Source: Caballeronia sp. dw_276
Lineage (GTDB): Bacteria; Pseudomonadota; Gammaproteobacteria; Burkholderiales; Burkholderiaceae
Direction of reading: 5' to 3'
Assembly (NCBI RefSeq): GCF_018449635.1
Contig: NZ_JAAVUV010000003.1
Location: 186,001-250,000, forward strand
DNA: 64,000 nucleotides
In this document: in pieces, positions 27,266-36,336 of the stretch
How the letters are laid out: every line of letters begins with the position of its first letter
Position numbering within the stretch: the stretch's first letter is position 1
Notes under the pieces: generated by a model
The model's input: only the letters and a program-made list of their open reading frames with translations
Databases searched by the model: none
Told to the model about the DNA's origin: nothing
Translations under genes and position numbers: made by a program

Positions 27266-27796
27266 GAAAACTCTGGTCGGAAAACAACGGCCATTGTAGA
27301 ACGTTTGCGCTTTCAAGAGGTTGAGGGAACGCAGGTTTCCGGCAATTTTTCAGCAATGCTGCGCAAACGCCACGGCGACCATTTTCTGAGCTGCGTTTAG
27401 CAAGCTGCGGGATACACCGCCCTGCCGGAGGCCTCGGAAAGAAGCGAGCTAATGGCGACCGTGAATTGCGACATAAATCCATATAAATCACATCAAATTT
27501 CACACTAACTTCTTTTAGTTTGCAATCCAAACCAAATATCGAGCGACTCAATCTACTTTAGGAAAGATCGTGTATATCGCCGACGTCACAACCCGGAAGA
27601 TCCCCAGCTTCTGAGTCCGAAGCGCAGCAATGTAGGAAGCCTGTCCAACGCCCAAGCGGGCCAGAATTTGCGAGGCGGGAGATCCTCGTTACCAGGAACG
27701 GTCACGTTCAGTTCCGCTGCCAAGCGGAAACAAGCGCGACTTGCTCCATCGATCAACCCGACATGTATTTGTCAAATTGTTAGACATCCTTCTTTC
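27266..27796. other. Non-coding region with an AT-rich stretch upstream of the autotransporter
   Basis: This 531-base divergent spacer has no credible gene. Bases 27465-27545 are markedly richer in A+T than the surroundings (for example CATAAATCCATATAAATC), which suits a promoter region silenced by an H-NS-like protein. I cannot assign a specific promoter for the adhesin; the 250 bases between the AT-rich stretch and its ATG would be a long leader. Confidence 0.5.
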
Positions 27797-30769
27797 ATGA
27801 ATAGAATTTTCAAAGCAGTTTGGAACGAAACCTCCGGCACGTGGGTCGCGGCTTCCGAGACTTCGAAATCGAAGACCAAGCGTTCTTCAGCACGCAAGCT
27901 TGCGGTGGTACAGGCGGTGTTATTCGGTATCGGCGGCCTTGCCATGTCCGCCGGCGCCCATGCTGACGACTGGGCGGTAGCTGGGACGGGTCCCAATGCT
28001 GTCTACGTCGGGCCGGACGCAGCCACGAGTGCAGGTAATGCCCTAGGCGATTCATCGGTCGCCGTCGGCAACGGTACGTCAGCATCGGGTGCAAGTGCAA
28101 TCGCAGTGGGCAACCAGTCTGCAGCGACGGGTGCCCAGGCGACCGCGATCGGCTACGCGTCCATGGCGAACAGCCCAGACTCTTTCGCAGCAGGGACAGG
28201 GGCTGCTGCGCAGGGAACCGGAGCAGTCGCGGTCGGCGTTAGAAGCGTGGCCGGCGGAGACGCCGCCGTTGCAATCGGCAGCGACGCGCTCGCACGACGC
28301 GCCGACTCCATTGCAATCGGCAATACCGCCAACTCGCAAGCCGCCCAGGCGATTGCGATTGGCAACGGCGCTAATGCGCTGGCAGCCAACGCAACCGCAG
28401 TGGGTGCCAACGCCGCGGCAAGCGGCGTCAACGCTGCCGCTTACGGAAATAACGCAGCGGCGAACGGCGACAATTCGGCCGCGCTCGGCAATGCGGCTAT
28501 AGCGCAAGGCGCCGATTCAGTGGCCGCCGGCAACGGTACGTCAGCATCGGGTGCAGGTGCGATCGCAGTGGGCAACCAGTCTGCAGCGACGGGTGACCGC
28601 GCGGCCGCGATCGGCTACTGGTCCATGGCGAACAGCCCAGACTCTTTCGCAGCAGGGACAGGGGCTGCTGCGCAGGGAACCGGAGCAGTCGCGGTCGGCG
28701 TTAGAAGCGTGGCTGGCGGAGACGCCGCCGTTGCAATCGGCAGTGACGCGCTCGCACGACGTGCCAACTCCATTGCAATCGGCAATACCGCCAACTCGCA
28801 AGCCGCCCAGGCGATTGCGATTGGCGACGGCGCCAATGCGCTGGCAGCCAACGCAACCGCAGTGGGTGCCAACGCGGCCGCAAGCGGCGTCAACGCTGCC
28901 GCTTACGGAAATAATGCAGCGGCGAACGGCGACAATTCGGCCGCGATCGGCAGTTCGGCTATGGCGCAGGGTGACAGTTCCCTGGCCGCGGGTGATTTCG
29001 CAACGGCCAATGGCGCCAATGCCATCGCGGTCGGCGCGAATTCAGGCGCCGCCGATAACGCCGTTGCGGTGGGCGATAAGGCCAACGCAAAGGCGAACTC
29101 GGTTGCTGTTGGAGCGACCGCCACTTCCACAGGCGATACATCGGTCGCCGTCGGCAACAACGCCCAGGCGACGGCCGCCAACGCAACGGCAACCGGCTCA
29201 AATGCCGTCGCAAGCGGCGTCAACGCTGCCGCTTACGGAAATAACGCAGCGGCGAACGGCGACAAGTCGGCCGCGATCGGCAATTCGGCTATGGCGCAGG
29301 GTGACAATTCCCTGGCCGCGGGTAATTTCGCAACGGCCAATGGCACCAATGCCATCGCGGTCGGCTCGAATTCAGGCGCCGCCGATAACGCTGTTGCGGT
29401 CGGCTATAAGGCCAACGCAAAAGCCAACTCCGTCGCGATCGGCTCGAATGCCACTGCGGTCAACGCAAATAGCGTTGCGCTCGGCGCGGGGTCGGCAACG
29501 ACTGTAGGCGCGCAAACGGGTTACACCGCCTACGGCCTCTCTGCTCCGCAAACCTCGACGGGTGAAGTGAACATCGGCGGCCGCACCATTACCGGCTTGG
29601 CAGCCGGCACCGCGGATACAGACGCAGTCAATGTGTCCCAGTTGAAAGCGGTGAGCGACCAAAGCGCAGCGGCAATCGCGGCCGCCACAACGGCGTCTGA
29701 CGGCGCAGTCAAGTACAACACCAACCCGGACGGCACGGTTGACCACGGCAACGTTACGCTCGAAGGAACGTCCGGTACCGCCATTCACAACGTAGCAGCG
29801 GGCGTCGATACGAATGACGCGGTCAACGTCGGCCAACTTAACGAAGCAATCGATCAGGTCAACGCGAATATTGGCGACACCGTCAACGACGCAGTGAACG
29901 CGGCAGTCCAGAACATTTCCGTGGGCGCGACCAACCCTCTGCTCGATGCAAACGGCGATGCGGCTACCGAAGCGGCTTCGGCTACAGGCGATCACTCACT
30001 GGCTCTGGGCGCAAACGCGGTCGCAACCGGTGCGGGTTCAGTTGCAACGGGCGCCGGCGCGCAAGCCACCGCAGACAATGCTGTTGCTGTCGGCGTGAAT
30101 GCCCTCGCGTCTGGAACGAGTTCAGTCGCAAACGGCGCGGGCGCGCAGGCTACGGCAGACAATGCACTGGCTGTCGGCGCGAACTCTGTGGCGTCGGGCA
30201 CAGATTCGGTAGCGAACGGCGCAGGCGCTCGTGCTACGGCAGCGAATACCCTCGCGGTCGGAGCAAACGCTGTTGCGGCAGGAACGGGTTCAGTCGCAAC
30301 GGGCGCAGGCGCCCAGGCTTCCGCCAACAACGCCGTAGCGCTCGGCCAAAACTCGGTCGCGGATCGTGCGAACACAGTTTCGGTGGGCGCCGTGGGCAGC
30401 GAACGTCAGATCACGAACGTTGCAGCGGGCACGCAAGGCACCGACGCGGTCAACGTGAACCAGTTGAACCAGAGCACGGGCAGCACGCTCAAGTCGGCCA
30501 ACGACTACACCGACTCGAAGACGGAAGGCACGCGTCGTGATGCCTACGCCGGCACGGCGTCGGCACTCGCGGTCGCAGGTTTGCCGCAAGCTGTTTTGCC
30601 AGGACGCGGCATGGTCGCGCTTGGTGGCGGCACGTACGGCGGTCAATCGGCAGTCGCTATCGGCGTGTCGCAGCTTTCCGAGAACGGCATCTGGGCCTAC
30701 AAGGTCAGTGGCACCACGAGCACGCGCGGTCAGTTCGGCGTGTCGGTCGGTGCGGGCATGCACTGGTAA
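27797..30769 (+). CDS. Trimeric autotransporter adhesin (YadA/BpaA type)
   Basis: A 990-residue type Vc secreted adhesin. The ATG at 27797 opens an extended signal peptide region (MNRIFKAVWNETSGTWVAAS), and the signal ends at GAHA. The passenger is built of YadA-like head repeats (AxGxxAxAxG and SxAxG) over residues ~60-580, then a neck (TITGLAAGTADTDAVNVSQL) near 600, a short stalk, a second head (~740-870) of four 28-residue repeats, another neck (ITNVAAGTQGTDAVNVNQL), and a YadA anchor of about 90 residues ending in the aromatic MHW. Three identical chains form the outer-membrane barrel and surface fibre; adhesion or biofilm is the expected role. The DNA holds long near-identical repeats. 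No clear ribosome site precedes the ATG. A small OmlA-like lipoprotein gene follows. Confidence 0.95.
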   Translation: MNRIFKAVWNETSGTWVAASETSKSKTKRSSARKLAVVQAVLFGIGGLAMSAGAHADDWAVAGTGPNAVYVGPDAATSAGNALGDSSVAVGNGTSASGASAIAVGNQSAATGAQATAIGYASMANSPDSFAAGTGAAAQGTGAVAVGVRSVAGGDAAVAIGSDALARRADSIAIGNTANSQAAQAIAIGNGANALAANATAVGANAAASGVNAAAYGNNAAANGDNSAALGNAAIAQGADSVAAGNGTSASGAGAIAVGNQSAATGDRAAAIGYWSMANSPDSFAAGTGAAAQGTGAVAVGVRSVAGGDAAVAIGSDALARRANSIAIGNTANSQAAQAIAIGDGANALAANATAVGANAAASGVNAAAYGNNAAANGDNSAAIGSSAMAQGDSSLAAGDFATANGANAIAVGANSGAADNAVAVGDKANAKANSVAVGATATSTGDTSVAVGNNAQATAANATATGSNAVASGVNAAAYGNNAAANGDKSAAIGNSAMAQGDNSLAAGNFATANGTNAIAVGSNSGAADNAVAVGYKANAKANSVAIGSNATAVNANSVALGAGSATTVGAQTGYTAYGLSAPQTSTGEVNIGGRTITGLAAGTADTDAVNVSQLKAVSDQSAAAIAAATTASDGAVKYNTNPDGTVDHGNVTLEGTSGTAIHNVAAGVDTNDAVNVGQLNEAIDQVNANIGDTVNDAVNAAVQNISVGATNPLLDANGDAATEAASATGDHSLALGANAVATGAGSVATGAGAQATADNAVAVGVNALASGTSSVANGAGAQATADNALAVGANSVASGTDSVANGAGARATAANTLAVGANAVAAGTGSVATGAGAQASANNAVALGQNSVADRANTVSVGAVGSERQITNVAAGTQGTDAVNVNQLNQSTGSTLKSANDYTDSKTEGTRRDAYAGTASALAVAGLPQAVLPGRGMVALGGGTYGGQSAVAIGVSQLSENGIWAYKVSGTTSTRGQFGVSVGAGMHW
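28069..28952 (+). repeat. 462-base tandem repeat inside the adhesin head, two copies
   Basis: The sequence from 28069 to about 28490 recurs almost unchanged from 28531 to about 28952, an exact offset of 462 bases (154 codons). Only scattered substitutions are seen. Recombination between copies would remove or add 154 residues in frame. Confidence 0.9.
28880..29445 (+). repeat. 330-base offset repeat inside the adhesin head, two copies
   Basis: Bases 28880-29115 match 29210-29445 with few differences, an offset of 330 bases (110 codons). The first ~75 bases of this unit also occur at the end of the first 462-base unit, so one module is present three times. Confidence 0.88.
30023..30358 (+). 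repeat. Four 84-base repeats in the second adhesin head
   Basis: Four in-frame 28-residue units start at 30023, 30107, 30191 and 30275, each with the pattern AxGxxSVAxGAGAxA followed by NxxAVGxNxV. They are diverged enough that slippage is less likely than in the first head. Confidence 0.85.
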
Positions 30770-30831
30770 GCCATAGCAGTAAGTAAGAGGAAGTGTCGCG
30801 GGCATGCGAAAAAGCCCGCGGCATCGAACTA

Positions 30832-31410
30832 ATGAAAACAACGGAATCCGCTCAAGAGATGAACTTCACCCTCCGCAACCCATCGCGTGCCTTGCCTTTC
30901 GCAGCCGCGCTCGTCACAGCCTTCTTGTTGTCCGCTTGCGGCACCGGCAGCCGGCTTGCCAGCGACGGCGGCCAAGACCAACTGGTATTTCCGGCACCAT
31001 CGTCGGCGTCCAATGTCGGCGGCAGCTTTCCGTTGACCGAAGCTTTGCGCAAGCTCAAGCCCGGTATGACCAAGAACCAGATTGCCAGCCTTCTCGGTCG
31101 TCCGCAATTTAGCGAAGGGTTCTTCGGCGTTCGTGAATGGGATTACGTGCTGAATGTCACGAATGATGCCGGCGCACCGCAAATGGTCTGCCAGTTGAAG
31201 GCTGTGTTCACCTCGCGCGATGAAGCTCGCAATTTCTATCGGAAATGTGGGGATAATGTGGAAACGCTCACCGGCGGCAAATGGCAGAAGTATGTCTACG
31301 CGCCTGTAGTTACCACAGAAGCTAGCGGTCCGGTAAGCAGCGAAGCCAGTGTTTTGACGGCAGCACCGTTGAGTCTCGAAGTGGAGCAGTCGGGCGATAC
31401 GGCGAAGTAA
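30832..31410 (+). CDS. SmpA/OmlA (BamE-like) domain lipoprotein next to the adhesin
   Basis: About 192 residues. The N-terminus has a hydrophobic stretch ending in the lipobox LLSAC, so it is an outer-membrane lipoprotein candidate. The SmpA/OmlA domain follows: LRKLKPGMTKNQIASLLGRPQF and VREWDYVLNV, with a C-terminal tail of about 60 residues rich in Thr/Ser/Glu. The start is uncertain: GTG 30793, ATG 30832 or ATG 30859 are in frame, and none has a well-spaced ribosome site. It begins 62 bases after the adhesin stop with no terminator between, so the two form an operon. In Acinetobacter an OmlA-domain protein (TpgA) encoded with a trimeric autotransporter helps to anchor it; this protein lacks the OmpA-like peptidoglycan-binding half. 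Confidence 0.85.
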   Translation: MKTTESAQEMNFTLRNPSRALPFAAALVTAFLLSACGTGSRLASDGGQDQLVFPAPSSASNVGGSFPLTEALRKLKPGMTKNQIASLLGRPQFSEGFFGVREWDYVLNVTNDAGAPQMVCQLKAVFTSRDEARNFYRKCGDNVETLTGGKWQKYVYAPVVTTEASGPVSSEASVLTAAPLSLEVEQSGDTAK

Positions 31411-31424
31411 TATCGTAGGAATTG

Positions 31425-31466
31425 AAAAGCGCGACTTAGCTATCGGCTAATTCGCGCTTTTTTTTT
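31425..31466 (+). terminator. Intrinsic terminator of the adhesin-lipoprotein operon
   Basis: AAAAGCGCGA-C-TTAGC pairs with GCTAA-T-TCGCGCTTTT around a short loop, followed by nine T residues. It also separates this operon from the convergent hrpA. Confidence 0.9.
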
Positions 31467-31487
31467 GCTTCCCATTGCCCTACCGCC

Positions 31488-34400
31488 CTATCGTTGCATC
31501 GATTCCCATACTTTGTATAAGCGCTTCACCGATATCGGCATCGGCGTCCGAAGTTCTTGCGCAAACAACGACACACGTAATTCTTCCAGCAACCATCTGT
31601 ATTCGCTCAATCGTGCATCCGCAACTCCACCTCGCTGTGCGATCGCGCGCTGGTAGTTTTGCAGCAATGGCGCAATCTCCGCCGACAACCGCGCGTCCCG
31701 CACCGCGTCCGCTTTCAGCTTGTCTATGCGCAACGCCATTGCGTTCAGATATCGCGGGAAATGGGACAACTGTGCGTAGGGCGTATCGATGATAAAACGC
31801 TTGCCGATCAATGCGCTCAGTTGCGCAACCATATCTGCGTACGGCACACCAAACGACTTGGCCTGCATCAGTTTCTTCGTCACCATTGCATAGTCCGCCA
31901 GGATCTGCCCGGCGAGCCGCGCGATTTCCTGCGCCAGCAGCGTCAACCGGCTCTTGCCCTGGTCGCGTCGTGCGTAGAAATCCGCATCGTTATCGGGAAG
32001 AGGATCTTGCAGGCACGCACGATCCAACGCCGTTTCGATGATCTGGCTGGCCAATTCCTCTTGCGTCCCGAGCGCCATGTATTGCAACGACATTTCACGC
32101 AAGCCACCAAGATTACGTTCGAGATAACGGATCGGCTCGCGCAGTTGCAATGCGAACAACCGGCGCAAACCCGCCCGATGAATCCGCGCCGCTTCTTCCG
32201 GCGAATCGAAAACTTCGACATCACAATGCGTCGCACGATCGACCAACGCGGGATAACCAAATAACGTCTGCCCACGCCGTCGAATCTCAAGCAGTTCAGG
32301 CAGCTTTCCAAAGTCCCAGGTGGTGAGATTTTCGTACAGCGCGGTGCCCGAACTACCACCGGCCGAATCCGATGCCAAACCACTTCGCGTAAGCGGCGCA
32401 GCCGCGTCACTGCCAATATCCAGCGTCGCGCCTGCCGCAAGCTTTTGAAAATGCTGCTGCGCCTGGCCGCCCAACTCTGCACGTAATTGCGCGAGGTTAC
32501 GGCCCATCGCGAGTTGCCGGCCGTGTTCGTCGATGACCTTGAAGTTCATGAATAAATGCGCCGGCAGCGATTCGAGCTTGAAGTCCGACGCTTTCATCGC
32601 GATCTGGGTCTGTTCGCGGATATCCGCAATCAGCGCTTCGAGCAAGCCGCCCGCACCGAACGTCTTGCCACTGTTGCGCTCGACCACGCCCGCTGAAAAT
32701 TCGGGCAACGGCACAAGATGGCGTCGAAGTTTTTGCGGCAACGACTTCAGCAGCAACTGCACTTTTTCTTTCAACATGCCGCGCACGAGCCATTCGGAAC
32801 GACGGGCATCGACTTGATTCAGGCCGAATAAAGGCACCGTCAACGTCACGCCGTCGCGCGGAGAACCGGGCTCGAAGTGATACGTCAGGGTCATCTCGAT
32901 GCCGGCCATCGTCATGCGTTTCGGGAACAAATCGGTCGTGACGCCGGCGGCCTCATGGCGCATCAGGTCATCGCGCGAAAGAAACAACAGACGCGACGCG
33001 ACTTCTTTCTTCTCTTCGTCCCGATACCAGCGTTCAAACGCGGCGCCCGAGTAAATGCCCTTCGGGATCAGTGAATCGTAGAAACCAAAGATCAATTCGT
33101 CATCGACGAGCACATCCTGACGACGCGACTTATGCTCCAGCTGTTCGATATCCGCAAGCAACTTGCGGTTGTGAGCGAAAAACGGCAGTCGGGTTTCGAA
33201 CTCGCCGTCGACCAGCGCGCCACGAATAAACAACTCGCGGGCGCGTTCCGGGTCCTGCTTGCCGAAACTCACACGACGACGCGCATAGACCGTCAGCCCA
33301 TGCAACGTGGCGCGCTCATAGGCGGCGACTTGCGCGGCCTTCTTTTCCCAATGCGGCTCGGAAATCGACTTGCGCAGCAAATGCGCGCCGACTTGTTCGA
33401 GCCATTCGGGCTCGATTTTCGCGATGCAGCGTGCATATAGCCGGCTCGTCTCGACGAGCTCATCCGCCACGACCCACCGCCCGGCTTTCTTCAACAGCGC
33501 GGAGCCCGGCCACAGATAAAACTTGATGCCGCGCGCGCCGAGGTAATACGGTTCGTCGTCCGCCTTCAGGCCGACGTTGCCGAGCAACCCGGTCAGCAAC
33601 GCGAGATGAATCTGCTCAAACGTGGCTTCCGATTCATTGAGCCGCCAGCCATGTTCACGCACGACCGTCAGCAATTGCGAATGCACGTCGCGCCATTCAC
33701 GCAAACGCACGTGGTTCAGGAAGTTTGCACGGCAGGCATCGGTGAGCTGCTTGTTCGACTTCTTGTGCGCGATCGCGTCCTCGAACCACGCCCAGATCTT
33801 GGTCCACTGCAGGAACTCGGAGCGTTCATCGGCAAATTTCTTGTGCGCAAGATCGGCCTGCTCCTGCGCTTCGATTGGCCGGTCGCGCGGGTCCTGAACC
33901 GACAACGCGCTAGCGATGATCAACACTTCGCGCAACGACTGATGATCGCGCGCGGCCAGAATCATCCGGCCGACGCGCGGATCGAGCGGCAAACGCGCGA
34001 GTTCACGGCCGAGCGGCGTGAGGGCGTTGTCGTCATCGACAGCGCCAAGTTCGTTCAGCAGTTGATAACCATCGGCGATCGCGCGACCGGGCGGCGGTTC
34101 GAGAAACGGAAACGTTTCGATGGCCGTCAGATGCAGCGACTTCATTCGCAAGATCACGGCCGCCAGCGACGAACGCAGGATTTCCGGATCGGTGAAGCGG
34201 GTGCGCAACGCGTAATTGTCCTCTTCGTAGAGACGAATGCAGACGCCGTCTGCCACGCGGCCACAGCGGCCCGCGCGCTGATTTGCCGAGCTTTGCGAAA
34301 TCGGTTCGATCTGCAACTGCTCGACTTTGTTTCGATACGAATAGCGCTTGACGCGCGCGAGGCCCGTATCGACAACGTAGCGAATCCCCGGCACCGTCAG

Positions 34401-36314
34401 CGATGTTTCCGCGACGTTCGTCGACAACACGATGCGCCGCGCGTTCGACGACTTGAACACGCGCTCCTGGTCAGCCGCCGAAAGCCGCGCGAACAACGGC
34501 AGGATTTCCGTATGCGGCGGATGGTGTTTGCGCAGCGCCTCGGCAGCCTCGCGAATTTCGCGCTCGCCGGGCAGAAATACCAGGACATCGCCGGGACCTT
34601 CGCGACAGAGTTCATCGACGGCATCCACGATGGCTTCCATCAAGTCGCGATCGTTTTCGCGCTGGTTTTTCGGGCGGTCTTTCTGAGCCGCCGCCGGACT
34701 CGCATTTGTGCCTTGCGCCGATTTCACCGCGGCGCTGGTCTCTTCGACCGGCCGATATCGCACCTCGACCGGATACAAACGTCCGCTCACCTCGATCACC
34801 GGCGCGGGTTTTTCGTCGCTGCCGAAATGACGGGCGAAACGATCGGCATCGATGGTCGCCGACGTCACGATCACCTTCAAATCCGGTCGGCGCGGCAGGA
34901 TTTCACGCAGATAGCCGAGCAGGAAATCGATGTTCAGGCTGCGCTCATGCGCTTCGTCGATGATGATCGTGTCGTACGCGGCGAGCAGCGGATCGGTCTG
35001 CGTTTCGGCGAGCAAAATGCCGTCCGTCATCAGTTTCACCGATGCGCCGGGCGACAGGTTATCGGTAAAGCGGACCTTGTAGCCCACGACCTCGCCGAAC
35101 GGTGTGCCGAGTTCTTCGGCGATACGCCGACCCGTCGCCGATGCCGCGATACGCCGCGGCTGCGTATGTCCGATCAGGCCCGACCCGCCCGCTCCGAGGC
35201 CGCGGCCGAGCGCCAGACAGATTTTCGGTAGCTGCGTAGTCTTGCCCGAGCCCGTTTCCCCGCTGACGATCACGACCTGATTCGCCTGGATCGCGGCGGC
35301 GATTTCATCGCGCCGGGCGGAAACCGGCAGCGTCTCGGGAAAATGGATCGGCGGGATCGGGTTGGGCGCGATCACACGGACCGGGCGGGTGGCATTGCGC
35401 GCAGGCGCAGGCTCACGCTCGGGACGCGTGCGGCGCGGGGTGGTATCGGCTTGGCGCGGCTGGTCCTCGTTCGTTTTGACGCGGTCGCGCAAGGTATTCG
35501 TCGCCGCGTCTGGCTGTGGCGCCGAGTTGCGTCGATTGCCCTCACGCCTCACTTCTTGATTCGAACCATGCTTCGGCGCCGCGTCCTTGGGCGCGCGCTG
35601 CGGATTGGCGTGCGCCTCCGGTGCGCGTGTCGCAGGCCTCGGCTCAGGACGCGCGCGCTGCAAATCAACCGTTTTGTTCGGAGACTTTTGCGTACGCTCG
35701 CCCGAGCTTGAGCGGGCGCTCCCCGGCGCGGACATACCAACGCCTGTGGGTGTTTTTTGCTCGATCCGTCGCGGGACCGGCTTTTCCAAAGGCGGCGCCG
35801 GCGGTGCCGTGACAGGAGGCGGCACCGCTTTCTTTGCCGCAGGCCTTTCAGTCGAAGCCCGTTCAACGCGCGGTCCAGCCGCCGAAGAATCTGGCGCCGC
35901 CGTTTTGCCCGGCGATCCAACCAATGATGCCAGTTCGGCCAGCACCGCCAAACCGCCGCGAACTTCCTTGCGCTGCGCGGAAGAAGCCGACAAAGCAGAA
36001 GATCCGGCCGGAGATTTCGCCGCGCCCTTCACAACATTTTTTTTCGGCGCAGCCTGAGGCATGGCACCGCCGGAAGTCGGCGCGGACGCAGCCGGTTTTT
36101 TACCTCCCACAGCATTCCCCGATACCCCCGTAAACCGCCGCGCAGCCGCTTCCTTCTTGCGGTTGACCGCGTTATCGGCGGGATCGTCCGGGTCGTTTTC
36201 GCCGTCGCTTTCGCGCGCCGCGGCGTCGCGCAGCAGGGCTTCACGCAGCTTTTTCAACTGCTCCTGGGGGTCAAGCTTGTCCGCATCGGCGGGACGTTTA
36301 AAAGCATTCGGCAT
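31488..36314 (-). CDS. hrpA: ATP-dependent RNA helicase HrpA with a long N-terminal extension
   Basis: A 1608-residue DEAH-box helicase; E. coli HrpA has 1300. The core begins near residue 320, with Walker A SGETGSGKTTQLPK near residue 350, DEAHERS near 453, SATID, and QRAGRCGR in motif VI. HA2, OB and the long DUF3418-type C-terminal region follow to the end. HrpA acts on mRNA and has been linked to resolving stalled ribosomes. The first ~320 residues are a low-complexity Ala/Pro/Lys/Arg-rich segment with no recognised fold, possibly an RNA-binding tail. The ATG at 36314 lies 22 bases from the argA start on the other strand, without a ribosome site. Confidence 0.94.
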   Translation of the reverse strand: MPNAFKRPADADKLDPQEQLKKLREALLRDAAARESDGENDPDDPADNAVNRKKEAAARRFTGVSGNAVGGKKPAASAPTSGGAMPQAAPKKNVVKGAAKSPAGSSALSASSAQRKEVRGGLAVLAELASLVGSPGKTAAPDSSAAGPRVERASTERPAAKKAVPPPVTAPPAPPLEKPVPRRIEQKTPTGVGMSAPGSARSSSGERTQKSPNKTVDLQRARPEPRPATRAPEAHANPQRAPKDAAPKHGSNQEVRREGNRRNSAPQPDAATNTLRDRVKTNEDQPRQADTTPRRTRPEREPAPARNATRPVRVIAPNPIPPIHFPETLPVSARRDEIAAAIQANQVVIVSGETGSGKTTQLPKICLALGRGLGAGGSGLIGHTQPRRIAASATGRRIAEELGTPFGEVVGYKVRFTDNLSPGASVKLMTDGILLAETQTDPLLAAYDTIIIDEAHERSLNIDFLLGYLREILPRRPDLKVIVTSATIDADRFARHFGSDEKPAPVIEVSGRLYPVEVRYRPVEETSAAVKSAQGTNASPAAAQKDRPKNQRENDRDLMEAIVDAVDELCREGPGDVLVFLPGEREIREAAEALRKHHPPHTEILPLFARLSAADQERVFKSSNARRIVLSTNVAETSLTVPGIRYVVDTGLARVKRYSYRNKVEQLQIEPISQSSANQRAGRCGRVADGVCIRLYEEDNYALRTRFTDPEILRSSLAAVILRMKSLHLTAIETFPFLEPPPGRAIADGYQLLNELGAVDDDNALTPLGRELARLPLDPRVGRMILAARDHQSLREVLIIASALSVQDPRDRPIEAQEQADLAHKKFADERSEFLQWTKIWAWFEDAIAHKKSNKQLTDACRANFLNHVRLREWRDVHSQLLTVVREHGWRLNESEATFEQIHLALLTGLLGNVGLKADDEPYYLGARGIKFYLWPGSALLKKAGRWVVADELVETSRLYARCIAKIEPEWLEQVGAHLLRKSISEPHWEKKAAQVAAYERATLHGLTVYARRRVSFGKQDPERARELFIRGALVDGEFETRLPFFAHNRKLLADIEQLEHKSRRQDVLVDDELIFGFYDSLIPKGIYSGAAFERWYRDEEKKEVASRLLFLSRDDLMRHEAAGVTTDLFPKRMTMAGIEMTLTYHFEPGSPRDGVTLTVPLFGLNQVDARRSEWLVRGMLKEKVQLLLKSLPQKLRRHLVPLPEFSAGVVERNSGKTFGAGGLLEALIADIREQTQIAMKASDFKLESLPAHLFMNFKVIDEHGRQLAMGRNLAQLRAELGGQAQQHFQKLAAGATLDIGSDAAAPLTRSGLASDSAGGSSGTALYENLTTWDFGKLPELLEIRRRGQTLFGYPALVDRATHCDVEVFDSPEEAARIHRAGLRRLFALQLREPIRYLERNLGGLREMSLQYMALGTQEELASQIIETALDRACLQDPLPDNDADFYARRDQGKSRLTLLAQEIARLAGQILADYAMVTKKLMQAKSFGVPYADMVAQLSALIGKRFIIDTPYAQLSHFPRYLNAMALRIDKLKADAVRDARLSAEIAPLLQNYQRAIAQRGGVADARLSEYRWLLEELRVSLFAQELRTPMPISVKRLYKVWESMQR

Positions 36315-36322
36315 AGTGCAGC

Positions 36323-36330
36323 ATTATAAT
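36323..36330. promoter_or_regulatory. Palindromic double -10 box shared by hrpA and argA
   Basis: The octamer ATTATAAT is its own reverse complement and contains a perfect TATAAT on each strand (36325-36330 plus; 36328-36323 minus). It ends 6 bases before the argA ATG and 8 bases before the hrpA ATG, in a spacer of 22 bases. Transcription from it would start at or within a base or two of each start codon. Neither strand has a good -35 box. Confidence 0.55.
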
Positions 36331-36336
36331 CCCGGC

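Noticed and set aside
28551..29507. Second reading frame through the adhesin repeats giving a periodic Arg/Pro-rich protein
   Set aside because: The periodicity is inherited from the DNA repeats; only the frame with the ESPR signal, necks and YadA anchor makes sense.
30023..30358. Regular 84-base repeats considered as a CRISPR array
   Set aside because: The repeats are contiguous, in frame and code for adhesin head units; there are no spacers.
33606..35231. A 541-codon open frame opposite hrpA
   Set aside because: Antisense shadow of the conserved helicase core; no recognisable protein features.
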